Assembly: GCA_025765595.1 (NCBI GenBank)
Contig: JAIVFH010000057.1
Location: 160,958-224,957 of the forward strand
Length of the DNA: 64,000 nt
Origin: Obelidium mucronatum
Lineage: Eukaryota; Chytridiomycota; Chytridiomycetes; Chytridiales; Chytriomycetaceae
Reading direction: 5' to 3'
The notes under the pieces are model-generated. The model was not told the origin of the DNA. It made no database searches and was given only the letters and a program-made list of their open reading frames with translations. The translations under genes and the position numbers were made by a program. Below are positions 44,296-56,732 of the stretch, piece after piece; within the stretch, counting starts at the first letter, position 1; each line of letters opens with the position of its first letter.

Positions 44296-46649
44296 CTAAT
44301 ACTGCGACACAACAGGCTTGGCAGGATCAAACCACCACGTTTTTAAGCTGCGGTCATCACTGCAGCTGCATAGCAAACTTTGGTTGGAGTTCCATCGAGC
44401 CGAATACGCAATTCCGCCATGACCTGAAAGTCGTGACAACAGCGTACCCTTCTCAGTGTCCCAAATATGAACCATCGAGTCCTGTAGATGCCATGTTAAT
44501 CATTTTAAGTAAAAGTTGTGCAAGAAAAACGGAATTTTACCTCTGAGCCACCAACAACTAGCGATTCTCCTGCAAACGAGCAGCGAACAAAATTTTTTGA
44601 CGTGTTTTGATGCCCTTTGAACCGTCTAATAGATTGAACGGTTCTCATATCCCACAACCGGTTCGAATTATCTTTGGAGGAGGAAACCAGTAATGTACCA
44701 GAAGGACTCATGTCCACAGACGTAACTTCCCCCAAATGCGACGTGATTGTTTTGATGCACAGGCCAGACACAATGTCCCAAAATTTGATTGTTGAGTCTT
44801 TGGATGCACTGATGATCAGGTTTCCAATTGGGGAAAAGATTGTCTTTGTGACACTGAGAGAGTGCCCAGAAAATGTTTTCACTACAACTCCTCTTTCAAT
44901 GTCGAAAAGGCGTATGATATTGTCATAACCTCCTGATACAATATGGTTCTATATTTTGCTTTTCATGTGAGATGGGAAGCGATATATAAGTCACAGAAGG
45001 GATTGCAAACTTACACTTCCTGGATGATAAGCCACTGAATATATGTCTGCAGAAGATGCCTTGAAAGTAGTAGCACATTGAAGCTTTGCAAGATCCCACA
45101 GCTTTTTCAAGGTAAAGAAGTATGGGGTTAAAAACCAGATTCGAAGACACAAAAAACACCCAATAATTCAAGTACCTTGACGGTACCATCCCCAGACCCA
45201 CTTGTCGCAAAAGTACCTGCTTTGTTTGAAGCGACATCCCAGACACAAGAATCATGCCCATCCAAAACAGCAACGCACGCACCAGAGTCTGTATTCCACA
45301 CGCGGCACATATTGTCACTTGAACCGGAAATTAAATGTGTTCCCAACTCTCCCACAAATTCTGCGCATTTGACGTTGCCCTGATGTCCCGAGTAGGTTTT
45401 AAGGGAGGCATTGGGGATAACAACAGATTGAAAGTTCTGAAGAAGTCTGATGAAAAAAAAGAGGACATAATTATTGTTGATCAGTCTTGTCTTTTTTGTG
45501 TCCCCAAAAGAAAAGCAAACTCAACGTAGAAATCTTGGGCGCTACACGAGGATGGTATCGTGAAAATTCAACTTGATAAGAAACAGCTTGCCTTAGTAAA
45601 GTGAGCAGTCGGTGGGGAGGAATGAAAGATCCCATGTTTTGCTTGTTTGTCAGATCAGAATCAATCATAGTTTGGAAGAGTTCAACAAGTTTTTCGCTTG
45701 AGAAGAGGAATAAAAGCATGTCCAGTATCAAAATAGGAATAGTTGAAAAGGCTCTATATCTCACCGTGATGGAGTGATACCTTCCCAGTTTTTGAATGAT
45801 GGGACGTCTTGAACGGATTTACTCGTAAGAAGGTAGCATAAGTCTCGAAACTCATTTGGGGTGGTTTGATAGTGTTCAAGTGGCTTCAGTCGTTTGTTCA
45901 AGTGTGTGAATGCCTTTCATCAAGTAGGTTAAGGCTTGAAAAAAAATCGAACAGAAGAGCGATGCGAATATCCACACCTTTTGAATTTCATGATGATCAA
46001 TATATTCCAAGAACTGCTGTTTATAAACTGCATAGAGAAACGCCTTCTGGTTCTTGACTATGCCTTTCCCCGAAGCAGCAAAAATCCGGTCAACTTCAGG
46101 CCAATCACCTTCCAAAATGGCTCTCTTGATTCTTTTTGAATCGAGAGAGAGGTCCTGCCGCTCGTTCGCTTTCACATTCGATTCATCCAAGAGTGTTGTT
46201 TTGGAAGCGTGATAGCCTTCATCCGTGAGATACTGAGCAATCATCCTGATGATATCCTTTAGGTGTTTTAATGGCGTAGTTTTCTTAGTGTCGGGTCGAG
46301 GTGGGGTTTGTATTTGACTGTACTTGTTTGATGTTTGGGTCTTTTGGGTTGAATACTTCATCAGACGGCTTAATGAGGCGCGTATGCATTCCAACATGTC
46401 TCAAATCAGCCGCTTGATTCACCATTGGAGATCTATGTGTTAAGTACCAGTCAGGTATGGCTGTACTTTCTTGTAGAGAGTTCTTGTTACAAACCCTGAA
46501 CCATCGACACTGGACTCTTCTGACACGAATGATTCAGAAGCTACAATTCCTTTAACGTTCTGAGGCGAAGAGCTCAGAGGCGATCGAATGCCATTGTTTG
46601 GTGCGGAGGAGGGCCGCTTTGTTGGTGAAGTGGGCGGATTCATTATCAT
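44296..46649 (-). CDS. LisH-CTLH-WD40 repeat protein
   Basis: Minus-strand multi-exon gene. The likely start is [15 protein letters not shown] at 46649 (an upstream in-frame ATG is at 46703), followed by a Ser/Pro-rich leader. A LisH motif ([20 protein letters not shown], about 46190-46255) and a CTLH-like helix region ([20 protein letters not shown]) follow, then about seven WD40 repeats, for example [52 protein letters not shown] and [18 protein letters not shown], ending PAKPVVSQY at 44296. This architecture occurs in scaffold proteins of E3 ligase and chromatin complexes; I cannot name the ortholog. It lies 56 bp upstream of NAC-alpha on the same strand. N-terminal splicing is uncertain. 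Confidence 0.8.
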
Positions 46650-46742
46650 CTTCTTTCTTAAACTAGCTTTAACTCTATCCCCTATTCCAAAAAAAAACCC
46701 CATGATATATTGCTTTATTTGGCGAATCTTCTCGGGAAAGAC

Positions 46743-48423
46743 TTATAACTTTCTCTTTTTGGTGGCTTGTACATGATGATTACTGCCCTTTTTCCTATCT
46801 TTTGAAGCCTGGGTCGCAATGGCCACAGGTTCATCACCAGCAAAAACTCGAGTTGCGGTCAGAATATAGCCACCACAGCCACTAGTTTGCATGAAAGGAT
46901 GAGTTCCCAGTCCACTAACAGGAACCTTCATCAACTAATTAGCAAATTGAACAAACGTGAGGACGGAGTGTACCTGATATTCGCGCGTCATGGTTTCTGA
47001 AATTTGGGCATTGACAAAATCCGGGCTGCTTCTCATCATCAAATAGGCAGGAACAAGGACATTCCTTGTATTGAGAGTATACAACAACGGGGCGACTGTA
47101 GCCAACAAATGGAATGAGCTTTTCCAAGATTTCCAAAGTTTCGAATTGAGACGCGACAACGAGACCATCGAAAGCGGCTGGTTGCAGTTTCGCCCGAGTC
47201 GCTACCGTCTTTGCGATGGCTGCGACTTTCTTCTGGTGACGCAACAGAACGGCTTCATCAGTTGAATCAGGGACAGGAAGGACTTTTCCTGTGTGTTTGA
47301 GAAAAAAAGAGTTGAATTGAATTCGGGTTCACCAGAAGTTTTTTCTTACCTTCGTTTTCACCAACTTCCAACCGACTCCATGAAAGTGAATCCAGGGTAC
47401 GTTCAACAGTTTCCTTATCCAAGTTCATTTCATTTACCAAATCAAAATTCGGCATATCACCATCCATCATCGCCAAAATGCGGCCCCCCAAATCGCGAGT
47501 CCCATGCGTCATACGTTCAAGAAGGGCACCAACAATCAATCCACCTGCGCTGTCTGCAACGAGCATGTTCGAAGATGCCATCACATTTGCAAAACACATG
47601 ATTTGGGCAAGAGTATCAACACGGATTCCGCGCGTTTTTTGGGGTCTTGTTGTAAAGTAGAAATCACACAAGTTTCTAGCAGTTGTTTCTAGGACTTCGA
47701 ATTTCTTGGAATACCTTTTTTTTCCAAGTAAACAAACAGAAGTGGTAAAGTGGGAGAGTTGGGAAATGAACTCAACTTGCGCGCTTTGCGCTTAATAAAC
47801 TTGATTTGGGCAAACTTTGTTTTTCCATCGTGCGAACTGTTGTTGGATACAAGTGTTTTGATAATGTCCTGTTCGAGAAGGCAGGATTAGCAAAAAGGGA
47901 AGCCAAGATTAACGCCAAATCGGATGAGAATAAACAATTACTTTGGCTTCGATCTTTCCTTCTTGCATTTCTTGCTTTAGACGGTCAATTTCTTCCTTGG
48001 AGACTTTTTGGTTTTCTTCACGGTCTTTGAGATTACTGTTATTTCGCTCTGCCGCAGCATCCTCATCGATTTCTGATATATGTTTCGTTGGGATTTGGTT
48101 GCTTCTATAAATCCGTTTGACAGTATGTACCTTCCTCCAAATCGCCAAAGATGGCATTAGGATCGACCTGCTCCAGGTTTCCATCTTGCAGAATATTGTA
48201 GGCAGCATTGTATGGTTTTCCAATCAAAGCGTCTGCGTTGAAAGAACCAAACTTTCCCAGGTTTATTTTGGCATTTGACCTGAGGAGGACTTTGCAAGAA
48301 ACGGGGCAGCGTTGGACGTCAGCAAACAGATGCCAGCGAATCACATTGCATCGCACTGCACTGACCAATCTTTGAGTTGTTTGACGGCATCCGAATCAGG
48401 ACTCTGTGGCCTTCACTGATCAT
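46743..48423 (-). CDS. TRM6: tRNA (adenine-58-N1)-methyltransferase non-catalytic subunit TRM6
   Basis: Minus-strand multi-exon gene, ATG at 48423 (MISEGHRVLIRMPSNNSK). Exon 2 gives LGKFGSFNADALIGKPYNAA. Next come a Lys/Glu-rich helix (SKEEIDRLKQEMQEGKIEA), FAQIKFIKRKARKFEVLETT, TRPQKTRGIRVDTLAQIMCF, VADSAGGLIVGALLERM, and VLVPAYLMMRSSPDFVNAQI. The C-terminal HPFMQTSGCGGYILTATRVF is the Gcd10/Trm6 signature. Basic tail ends KKRKL at 46743. TRM6 pairs with catalytic TRM61 to form m1A58 in tRNA, mainly nuclear. Starts of TRM6 and ERB1 are 56 bp apart on opposite strands. Confidence 0.93.
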
Positions 48424-48479
48424 TTTCTCCTTTCTTTCTTTCTTTTTTTTTTTTTTTAAAAAAAAAGTTAAACGAAAAA
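48424..48479. promoter_or_regulatory. 56-bp bidirectional promoter spacer between TRM6 and ERB1
   Basis: The whole interval between two divergent start codons. It holds TTTCTTTCTTTC repeats running into a T15 and A9 junction. Poly(dA:dT) of this kind commonly excludes nucleosomes at fungal promoters. Both genes belong to RNA maturation, so co-regulation is plausible. Confidence 0.6.
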
Positions 48480-51056
48480 ATGAAGAGGCCTTTGGATGTC
48501 AATGACAAGTTGTCAGAGCCGGAAGTTGATCTTCAGTTGGATCAAGAAAGCGATCGGGAAGATGAAGAGGTGTCGGATACCGAGTCGCTTTCAACAGGGT
48601 TTCGCTGAGAGCAACGTAAAGCCTGAAATCGAAGAAGAAGAGGAGCTGCCTGAGATTATTCCCGACTACGCTAGCGACGATTCGGATGAAGAAACTATAA
48701 ACACAATTGGGAATGTGCCGTTGGAGTGGTATGATGACCTGGACCACATCGGGTACGACATCAACGGGAAAAAGATTGCAAGACCAAAGGGACTTGCAAA
48801 AGATGCCCTTGATGAGTTTCTCTCTTCTATGGATGATCCAGACGCCTGGTAGCGTAAATTCTTGACCATTCAACATCTGCCAAAGTATTCACACAACTGT
48901 AGGCGGAGCGTTCTTAACAAGCTTGAAGGGGAAAATGTGGTTCTTAGTGATAACGAGCTGGACATCATTCAGCGAATTCAAAAGAAAATGATTCCAGATG
49001 CAGAGTACAACCCGTACGAACCAACTGTTGAGTGGTTCACGTCAAAAACCGAGATCCATCCGTTATCTTCTGCTCCAGAGCCGAAGGGACGCTTTTATTC
49101 CATCAAAGAGCGAACAAGGACGGGTGAGAAAAGTTTACACGGATATTTTGGCGATGATGGTAGTTAACTTGATGATTCGTAGATCATGAAAATTGTACGA
49201 GCGATTCGAAAAGGATGGGTGAAAACGAAAGAGCAGCGAGAATTGGAAAAGGAACAGACGCTTCCAAAGTTTTATGATATCTGGGGAACTAGCGACCCCG
49301 ATGCACAAGACCATCCCATGCACATTCCCGCCCCTCGTATGGCTTTACCAGGTAAAGGAAGGGCAGTGTTTTCGCTTTCTTTTGTTGACTGGAATTTTCA
49401 TTTACTTTGCAGAACACCGAGAATCGTACAATCCTCCTATTGAATACATTCCAACTGAGGAAGAAATCGCCGAGTGGAACGCCTTGGATCCCGAATTGCG
49501 TCCACACAACTACATCCCCAAAAAGTACGTAAACTGTTGGAAAAATCGAATCTTCTGTTTATTGATCAAAGAAACGTTCAGGCATCCAAACTTGCGAAGT
49601 GTTGGTGGATATGAAAGATTCGTGAACGAGAGATTTGAAAGATGCCTTGATCTGTACCTCTGCCCTCGAATGATCAAAAAGAGACTCAACATTGATCCAG
49701 AAAGCTTGATCCCACAATTACCCAGTCGGAAAGAACTCGAACCGTACCCAACTAGTCTTAGTGTTGTTTACGAAGGACACACCAAACGAATTCGCTGCTT
49801 CAGTGTGGATCCATCTGGAAAATGGCTTGCATCTGGAAGTGATGATTGCACTGTCCGATGTTGGGAAGTGCTGACCGGTCGGTTGGTCAAGAGTTGGAAG
49901 TTCGATGAACCTGTGATGGATGTTCGATGGAATCCAAATGTCGCATTTTCTATTCTGGCCGTGGCAGTGTGAGTGGCCGTTGTTCCGATTTTCCTTTGGA
50001 AACCATCCTGAATTTTCATTTTCAGTGTGAATGATGTGATTTTGTTGAACCCGTCCATTGGAACGAAGGATGTGACGACAGCTACGGATGAAGCATTTGC
50101 AAGTATTTGGGGAAAAGGTGAATACTTGTGGTTGAACACATTTGCTTAAAGTTATAAACTAAACAAGCGTGATAGAATCTCCAACCAAGATGGATTGGAC
50201 CAAACCTGGAGCCGCAGATTTTGCGAGAGGATACAGAGTCATGCTCCACTTCACCAAAAATGTTACCAATGTAGTCTGGCATAGAAAGGGCGATTACTTC
50301 AGTACAGTGTGTCCTGAGGGTGGGTTAAATTTTCTTCATCCTTTTTTCTTCGTCTAATGCAAGCATCAAAGGTGGAGGCACGGCTGTCAGCATTCACCAA
50401 ATCTCGAAAAAGCAAACCCAACACCCCTTCAAGAAATCATACGGTCTTGTTCAAAAAGTTCAGTTCCACCCGAAGAAACCTTGGCTGTTTGTTGCTACTC
50501 AACGATACATTCGCGTATACAACTTGATTCAACAAGATCTTGTTCATAAACTTCAACCGGGAGTCAAATGGATTTCCAGCATGGATGTTCACCCACAAGG
50601 TAAAAAAACGAAGAAGATAGTTCTGAGTGTGCATTTTTAACCACCTGTAAAAAAGGTGATAACGTCATCATGGGATCCTACGATAAACGACTCTGCTGGT
50701 TTCGACCTCGACTTGTCCGCAAAACCATACAAGACTCTGCGATACCACAAGAGCGCTATCCGAAATGCATCCTACCACAAGACACTTCCTCTTTTTGCAT
50801 CGTGCAGTGACGATGGTACACTAAACATCTTCCATGGAATGGTGTACGATAGTTTGGACCAGAACCCATTGATTGTCCCATTAAAGAGTTTCAAAGCGCA
50901 TGAAGTCGTGGATAGTTTGGGGGTTTTGCATTGCGAGTTCCATCCTGTGCAGCCTTGGGTGTTTACTTGTGGGGCTTCTGCAGATGAAAAGTTTACGCTC
51001 GAAGTTGTTTTCATAAGGAGAAGGTTGGGGAGAAGGAGCTTCAAGCGAAAGTCTTG
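48480..51056 (+). CDS. ERB1: Ribosome biogenesis protein ERB1/BOP1
   Basis: Plus-strand multi-exon gene, ATG at 48480 ([18 protein letters not shown]). The acidic N-terminus is followed by [20 protein letters not shown]. An intron at 48849-48902 joins DDPDA-W to [29 protein letters not shown] and [11 protein letters not shown] form the BOP1NT domain, then [22 protein letters not shown]40 repeats follow ([40 protein letters not shown], through [14 protein letters not shown]). Two single-base excesses break the frame, GGG at 48597-48599 and TTTT at 49093-49096; removing one base at each restores conserved sequence. The C-terminus after WVFTCG lacks the usual final strand and reads [16 protein letters not shown]. 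Acts in the PeBoW complex for 60S maturation in the nucleolus. Confidence 0.93.
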
Positions 51057-51101
51057 AAATAAAAAGAACAGAGAGGAATATAGTTAAATTCCTTTATTGA
51101 C

Positions 51102-51524
51102 TTATAAACGAGTGATATAAACAGAATTGATGTAGTCTTGAATATGGACACCACCTTCAACGTTTGTGTAGTGGATTCCACATGTTCCCAAAGCTCCATA
51201 CACATTTTGTCCAGCCGAACTCAAGCACTGTTGGCAGACTGCTGGACGGCTTGGGTGCAGGATCCAGTCATCGACCCACTGTTGGGGTAAGCTGAGACAA
51301 GCGCACACTAGAGCCGATCCGTTTGTGTATTGCAAAGCAGAAGAATGGGTGTAAGTTCCGCCATTAAACACTGCCTTATTTTGGCATTTGGTGTTACAGT
51401 CCCATTGGGAGGCAGTCGGGCCAACAGTGGTGCTGTAATAAGGTGTAAGTGCCGGGGATGGCTCCCAGTTAACGCATTGGGCTGAAGCAACGGTTGCAGC
51501 TAATGTGAGTGTAGCAATAAGCAT
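51102..51524 (-). CDS. Small secreted cysteine-rich protein
   Basis: Single-exon ORF of 140 residues; ATG at 51524 gives a classic signal peptide (MLIATLTLAATVASAQ). The mature part of about 124 residues has eight cysteines (QC, DC, KC, VC-AC, VC-QC, TC), consistent with four disulfides, and is rich in Ser, Thr, Tyr and Asn. No family recognised. An extracellular or cell-wall role is the simplest reading. It is not near other secreted-protein genes. Confidence 0.7.
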   Translation of the reverse strand: MLIATLTLAATVASAQCVNWEPSPALTPYYSTTVGPTASQWDCNTKCQNKAVFNGGTYTHSSALQYTNGSALVCACLSLPQQWVDDWILHPSRPAVCQQCLSSAGQNVYGALGTCGIHYTNVEGGVHIQDYINSVYITRL

Positions 51525-52099
51525 TTTTGTAGTTGAACGAATTTGAATGAGGCAAGGAAGAGGGCCTCCTTTTATCCACACGTCAAATATACAAGCCCAA
51601 AATTGTACTAACATCGACACATCATGAGTGATCCCCTGATGACTTTCGAGGAAGTCCCCAGCTTTCCTAGAACAATAAAATTATTAATATTTGCTGGAGT
51701 ATCATCCCTCATGGGCGCTTTTCGTGTTACGGTTATGGTTGCGATCCCATTGCAAGTCCACCTCTAAACACGTGACGTTATTAATGGATTTGATTGCTAT
51801 CATTACAGAGCGTTACGATCCTCGATGAAACTCCGTGCTCGACTGGTGGTAAAGTTTTGAATGAACGTGGGCCAGCTTGGGCAAGAAGATTGGCAAAGCT
51901 CAAAGTGCACACAAACGAAAGGGACATTATGCACAGTACTATTATCAAATCAACATTTATCGCAAGCGAGGACCAAATCCATCTCCCCGTTTCGGCCCCG
52001 GCCTCTTGCAAATTTTAGAAAACGTATAAACACCGGTGTTCATCCGTTTCGACCACTGCACCTCCTCCATATCACAACCACCGGACCCACTTCTCGAAT
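51525..52099. promoter_or_regulatory. Intergenic region, no gene seen
   Basis: 575 bp between the secreted protein start and the BED-like gene stop. Short ORFs on both strands show no protein-like composition. Probably the promoter of the secreted protein plus the 3' region of its neighbour. Confidence 0.4.
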
Positions 52100-53614
52100 T
52101 CATGCCTCCAAAAGTCCTTTTTTCCAGCCTGAATAATCAACACCATCTTCTAATTCCATACGATTCAAAATCCGTTGACGAACTAATCGCTTCCATTTTT
52201 TGGTTTCAGGGCGCTTGTCTTTGATGAGCACGAGGTTGGAAAAGTCTCGGAATTTGTTTGGTTTCACTTTTCGTTTGAGTATGTATTCGGCGTACACGAT
52301 GCGGTTTTCTGGGATGATGGTGGTATCGGAATTGCTGCTGTTATTACTGTTATTATTATCGGTACAAGGGATGGTATAGTTGATGTTGTCTGCAATATTT
52401 GTAGCGTTCGGGGTTTGGGGTATTACTGTAGCTGAGGAAGAAGGCTTCTCAGATTGATGTCCTGATTTCCTCTTTCTTTTCTTACTCTCACGATTCAAAA
52501 CAAGAAGGTCATCCTCCTCGCATTCATCTACATCCTGTTCATTTGAAGAGACTTGCTGATTGAGATGATTTGAATTTTCAATATTTTTTTGCGTGGTTTC
52601 GTGCCTTGGCCGACCACGCTCACCCAGCAATACATGAATCATGTTGCAGCGTACTTTAGATTTGTAAAGAAATGAAGGAGCGTCGAGGCAGTGAGAAATC
52701 TCGCTAATATGAATTCGGGATGCAGTGGTCATTGCTGGGAGAAGAGAAATTGGGGACTCCTGCTCGAGTGTTTCTGATGCTTCAGATAACACATCAAATG
52801 ATGCCTTCACCACCATGGACTGAAACCCCGAAAAGCTAGAGGCAAGTTGCGACAAAATTGAAGACTCCTTTTGTTTGGATCTTGAGTCTGGACGGGAGAG
52901 TCGAACTAGATTTAACCCAGAATAAGTGAACACCGGATCTTCCGCCTCGATCTATGATGAAATGGACCAAAGCACGGGTGGTTTGAGGTTGAGCAATCAA
53001 TGCATGATGAAGATCCAGTTTGGTTTTGTGCATTGAAATATCCCCATGTTCGTGCACCGCTCGCACCGAAATGGCTGCGCCAATTGAGATGGATTGAGCA
53101 GGGCCAGACGGCATTCGTATTTCTGCGGGTATATTATTGCTGGCTCTATTGGCGAGACCGACGGAGAGGGGAGGACTGATGATTCGAGTTGTTGTTTTGA
53201 AGCGAGGCATTGCTGCACATGAAAGATCCAGATTTCTTTGTGATTGGATCGAATCAGTTGCTGGCAATACTTGCAGCTTATTTCGCGATTCTTGTTCTTT
53301 CCCGAAATGAGGAGGTGATCTGAAACTGATGTCCGGTTAATCCCATCCACCAAGTTGTTGCTGTTCTTTGTCTCAACGGTTGATGCTGGCCGCTTCACGC
53401 AAGATCTAAGAATGTTCAAAGAAGCCCATTGCAGTCAGTCGTTTGTTCCTTGGAGTTGGTTCTATCCTTCTCACCCCAAGTGCACTGACCACCACCGCCT
53501 GTCCTTGTGCAATCGATGTCCGCAGTGGACACACTCAAACCGCCTGCGTGCTCCATCCGCCGGTCGAGAGGCTGTCTGCCGCACATCATGGTCGCTAAAC
53601 CCTGGTGCTGACAT
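52100..53614 (-). CDS. Putative DNA-binding protein with two BED-like zinc fingers
   Basis: The minus-strand ATG at 53614 starts MSAPGFSDHDVRQTASRP. The first finger reads FECVHCGHRLHKDRRWWSVH and is completed across an intron (about 53402-53470) by LRSC. The second, CKYCQQLIRSNHKEIWIFHV ending QQC, follows at about 53225-53290. Both fit C-x2-C...H-x3-C with aromatic residues before the His, as in BED fingers. The middle of the gene changes frame (52920-53170) in a way I could not resolve. The last exon (52100-52930) is Ser/Asn-rich with a Lys/Arg nuclear-localisation-like stretch (SKKRKRKSG) and a conserved-looking tail (YAEYILKRKVKPNKFRDF). A chromatin or transcription role is inferred; BED fingers also occur in transposases. 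Confidence 0.55.
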
Positions 53615-53623
53615 CGCCTTGTT

Positions 53624-53639
53624 TCTTTCTTTCTTTCTT

Positions 53640-53678
<39 letters not shown>
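53624..53678 (+). repeat. TTTC microsatellite running into a 37-bp poly(T)
   Basis: Four TTTC units followed by T at 53642-53678, just upstream of the BED-like gene and about 75 bp from repeat copy C. Confidence 0.93.
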
Positions 53679-53680
<2 letters not shown>

Positions 53681-53753
53681 AGAATACCTCAGAATACTAG
53701 TTTGAGCACACGCAATAACATGATTCCTTCTTTCACAAGCCAGGTGAATTCTT

Positions 53754-56225
53754 TTTTTGTATTGTTTTATTAAAAAAAAAAGGGATCACGACACCACGAG
53801 CAACGCCTCCAAGTGCCAAACCCATCATTAAAACCCCAAAAAGACATAAAAAGAAGCCGACCCAAATAAAAATAATAAAAGACGATAACATAACAGATAC
53901 TGTTTCTCAACCTGCACAGATGTGTGAAAGTTAATTAACTGGAATGCCAGTGTCCTGAAAAAAACCAACTACGAACCAGGAACTTGCTTCTACTAAAATG
54001 GTGCGTCCTCATTAATATTATTCCTGACGCGACCGATCTCAAAGACAGATGAATGGATCCTTCGATAGTTGACTCGAGAGAATCTAAGAAAAAATACGTC
54101 AGTGGAACGATCAAAGATATCAAGGGAATACTAAACTAATATATCGCTTCACTGTTTCACTCGATAACGGGCCATCTTATTCGCGGCAATATTTGTTTGG
54201 CATCATTGCATCCCTCGGCTGTTTGGAGCAGTAAGAATGGATCGTTACACATCACAGTGATACACCAACCTTCGATAAAATACTTAGACCATTGGGGATG
54301 TGGTATTGAGATGAATAACTTCTAAAAGAAAAACAGAGTAGCAGTACATGATAGTTATATCCAGGATACTTTGCTGAAAATTTGTTGAATATCGCTACCT
54401 CTTCCTTAAAGAAGCTGCCTAAATCACGACAACATTGTTAGCGATCGCTGCCATCCTTTTAACCGTTACAGTAAGAATGGATCGTTAGTAAATGCCCCTG
54501 AACCCACACACAAACACCCCACTCAATATTTTTGGTATTTTTGTCTTATTTTAATTTTTTTGGTATTTTTTTGAAGTTTTTTGATGGTGATGGCTGGGTT
54601 ATTGTAGGTGACATTGGTGAATTCACTTGGCTGCCAATCGAGCAGATCGTCGAGGTTCCTTCATTGCGGCAATTCGCTTGCTTCGTCGGACTGGAACTTT
54701 ACGCGCTTTACCAACTGGCTTGGGGACAGCAGCAGCGGCAGGAATACTAGCAGCGACATTCACAGTAACTGGGACACAAGCAGCGGCAGTGACTGAGCAA
54801 ATGAGGTTAGCTCTACCGTTACCTTACTTCTTCTTTTACAATCACTGCAATTGGAATGACTTTAATAATCTCCAAGGAGGTATCAGCGGGACAGTCAGAA
54901 CAGTGAAGCATGGATAGACAAGAAGGCACGGTAATCAATTTAGCACGACGGAGGTAGTGGGAGTAATGATGTTGGTATTTTTCGTGATGAGGATGGATAG
55001 GCGCCCGCAAGGCCACGTAGATGGAGAGCTGAATCCACAACCCGTTGAAGGAAACTTGTTGGACCGGATCTTACGTTCTGAATCACAGGAACCATATAAA
55101 GGATTGACCTTCCCACCAAAGCCAAACATGGGAGTGAATTCTTTAATGACGCGTGACGGGACTGGACCTGCGGCACGGCGTAACCTGCAGACTGGCGCGC
55201 TTCCGGTGGATGTCACTGGTCCTGAGCTCCTCGATCGAGATGGCAGATACGTGGTCTGGGTTGATGGCGATGGTTCCATCGGGTTGGCATTGGAACCGTG
55301 GCACATGCGGGCAGATGTAGGTGAAATAGTCGGGATCGGGTTTTGAAACAACAGGTGGCGGTACCAACGAAGGTTTCATTGCAGAAGCAGCCCACATAGC
55401 CATGAAACTCTGTTCCGAATACTGGACCACAGGGCCTTGTACTACTGGGACTGGTACGACTACTGGTGCAATTACTACTTTCGGAATACATTCGGGCACT
55501 TTAGGTTCTGGGAGCGGTGGCATTGGACGATAGAATCGAAGAGGTCCGAAGATAGAAGCCGCTTGACAACGGGCCACTAAATGGGGAACAAAGACTTCTT
55601 CGTCAGTACAGCCAAACACGCTCACCTGAGACAGAGGAGACGGCACAGGACGAAACGTAAGGCAGCGAGGTCCGTTTCGTCGAGGCTTCTTCCAGCCGCT
55701 GTTTGATGAAGCCCATCCACTCGGCTGTTGTGTTTGATGTTGTTGTTGTTTGTTCGTTGGGTTCGTTGGGTTCACTGGGGGCACGGAGGCAATCATGTTC
55801 AAGTTTAAGTTGTTCATAATGGGGAGGAGAAAACGGGGGGAATGGGCGGGTTTAAGTACTTTTTTGTTGTTGTTGTCCGAATTGTCAGTTTCTCTTTGTT
55901 TTGACGAGAGGAAAAAAAAAAGCTGTGACCACAACTTTGCGAATATCGGAGCTACGATATCGAGAGTTTTCCAGAACAGGCCTAACAAAGGACTGCGAAT
56001 TCGATCGGAGCTAGTCTTGGTTTTCCTGGACGTCTGTGGCGTGAGATAGCGTTGATTGTGGCCATTTTGTGTCGTCGGAGTTTGAAATCGAATAAACGCA
56101 ATCCGTTGATCTAATATCCGAAGCACCCCTGATCACATATTTGGTACTGATGCAATTTGTGGATCTGACACTTTTTCTACCCCCCTAAAACAGAGTATTT
56201 CGATTCGAGGGCCGACGCGTTTTCT
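53754..56225 (-). mobile_element. Dispersed 2.5-kb repeat, copy C
   Basis: Same orientation as copy A. The 5' edge (minus sense) is at about 56225 at the ACGCGT motif. At the 3' end similarity stops at the ACAATACAAAAAAA stretch (about 53755-53767), so the terminal hairpin present in copies A and B is missing. It sits between the divergent BED-like and Zn2Cys6 genes. Confidence 0.85.
54623..55817 (-). pseudogene. Broken copy of the repeat-encoded ORF (copy C)
   Basis: Starts at the same ATG as the copy B ORF (55817) and stays open to about 55143, nearly identical to copy B. Frame breaks near 55185 and 55020-55070 then split the C-terminal part into three frames. A short in-frame deletion removes part of a duplicated NPDY unit near 55335. 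Much closer to intact than copy A. Confidence 0.75.
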
Positions 56226-56732
56226 GTTCCATTGTACCTGTACCGTTTTCAAAGAGTTGCAAGACTTGCGCGGCTATGGCTTCCCAAAACAAAGCCGCCA
56301 GAACTGCAGAAGGCCGTGCCCATAATATGATGATATAAAATGCAACCGTATAGATAATTATGCTTTTTTCTTTAATTCAGAGATGAAATTGAAAGATATA
56401 AACCACAACAGCCCTTTCGCAACCGTGTCGAAACGCTTCATCCACATTTTTTGCACATAAAAGTCGTTTTTCCAAAAGAATCAGATGGCTGTAATTCGTG
56501 GTTGATCTATGGCGTGGAAACCTAAGGGATGCGAAGAGAAAAAGAGCAAAGATAGGTTGACTCATTTGATAGCATGAGCAAGTGGGTTGAGAAGTGTGGA
56601 AGGTTGCAGTCATTGTTCGTGAATGTGTTTTGCCACTTTTGTGTCATATAACCAGGAGCACATCCCCTTTTCATCCTTCGGTGGGAGCAGTTCTCAGTTC
56701 TAAAAATATTATTTGAAGATTCATATTTGGCG
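56226..56732. promoter_or_regulatory. Upstream region of the Zn2Cys6 regulator
   Basis: About 500 bp between repeat copy C and the start codon. Minus-strand ORFs here look like chance. No RNA gene or clear motif seen. Confidence 0.35.

Noticed and set aside
48555..48597. A 28-bp intron in ERB1 (GTGTCGG...CAACAG)
   Set aside because: It would restore frame, but 28 bp is shorter than the other introns; one extra G in GGG explains the break more simply.
54608..54917. Plus-strand ORFs inside repeat copy C (and matching ones antisense to copies A and B)
   Set aside because: They are antisense to the repeat-encoded ORF and recur in all copies only because the DNA is shared; composition follows the opposite strand's codons.
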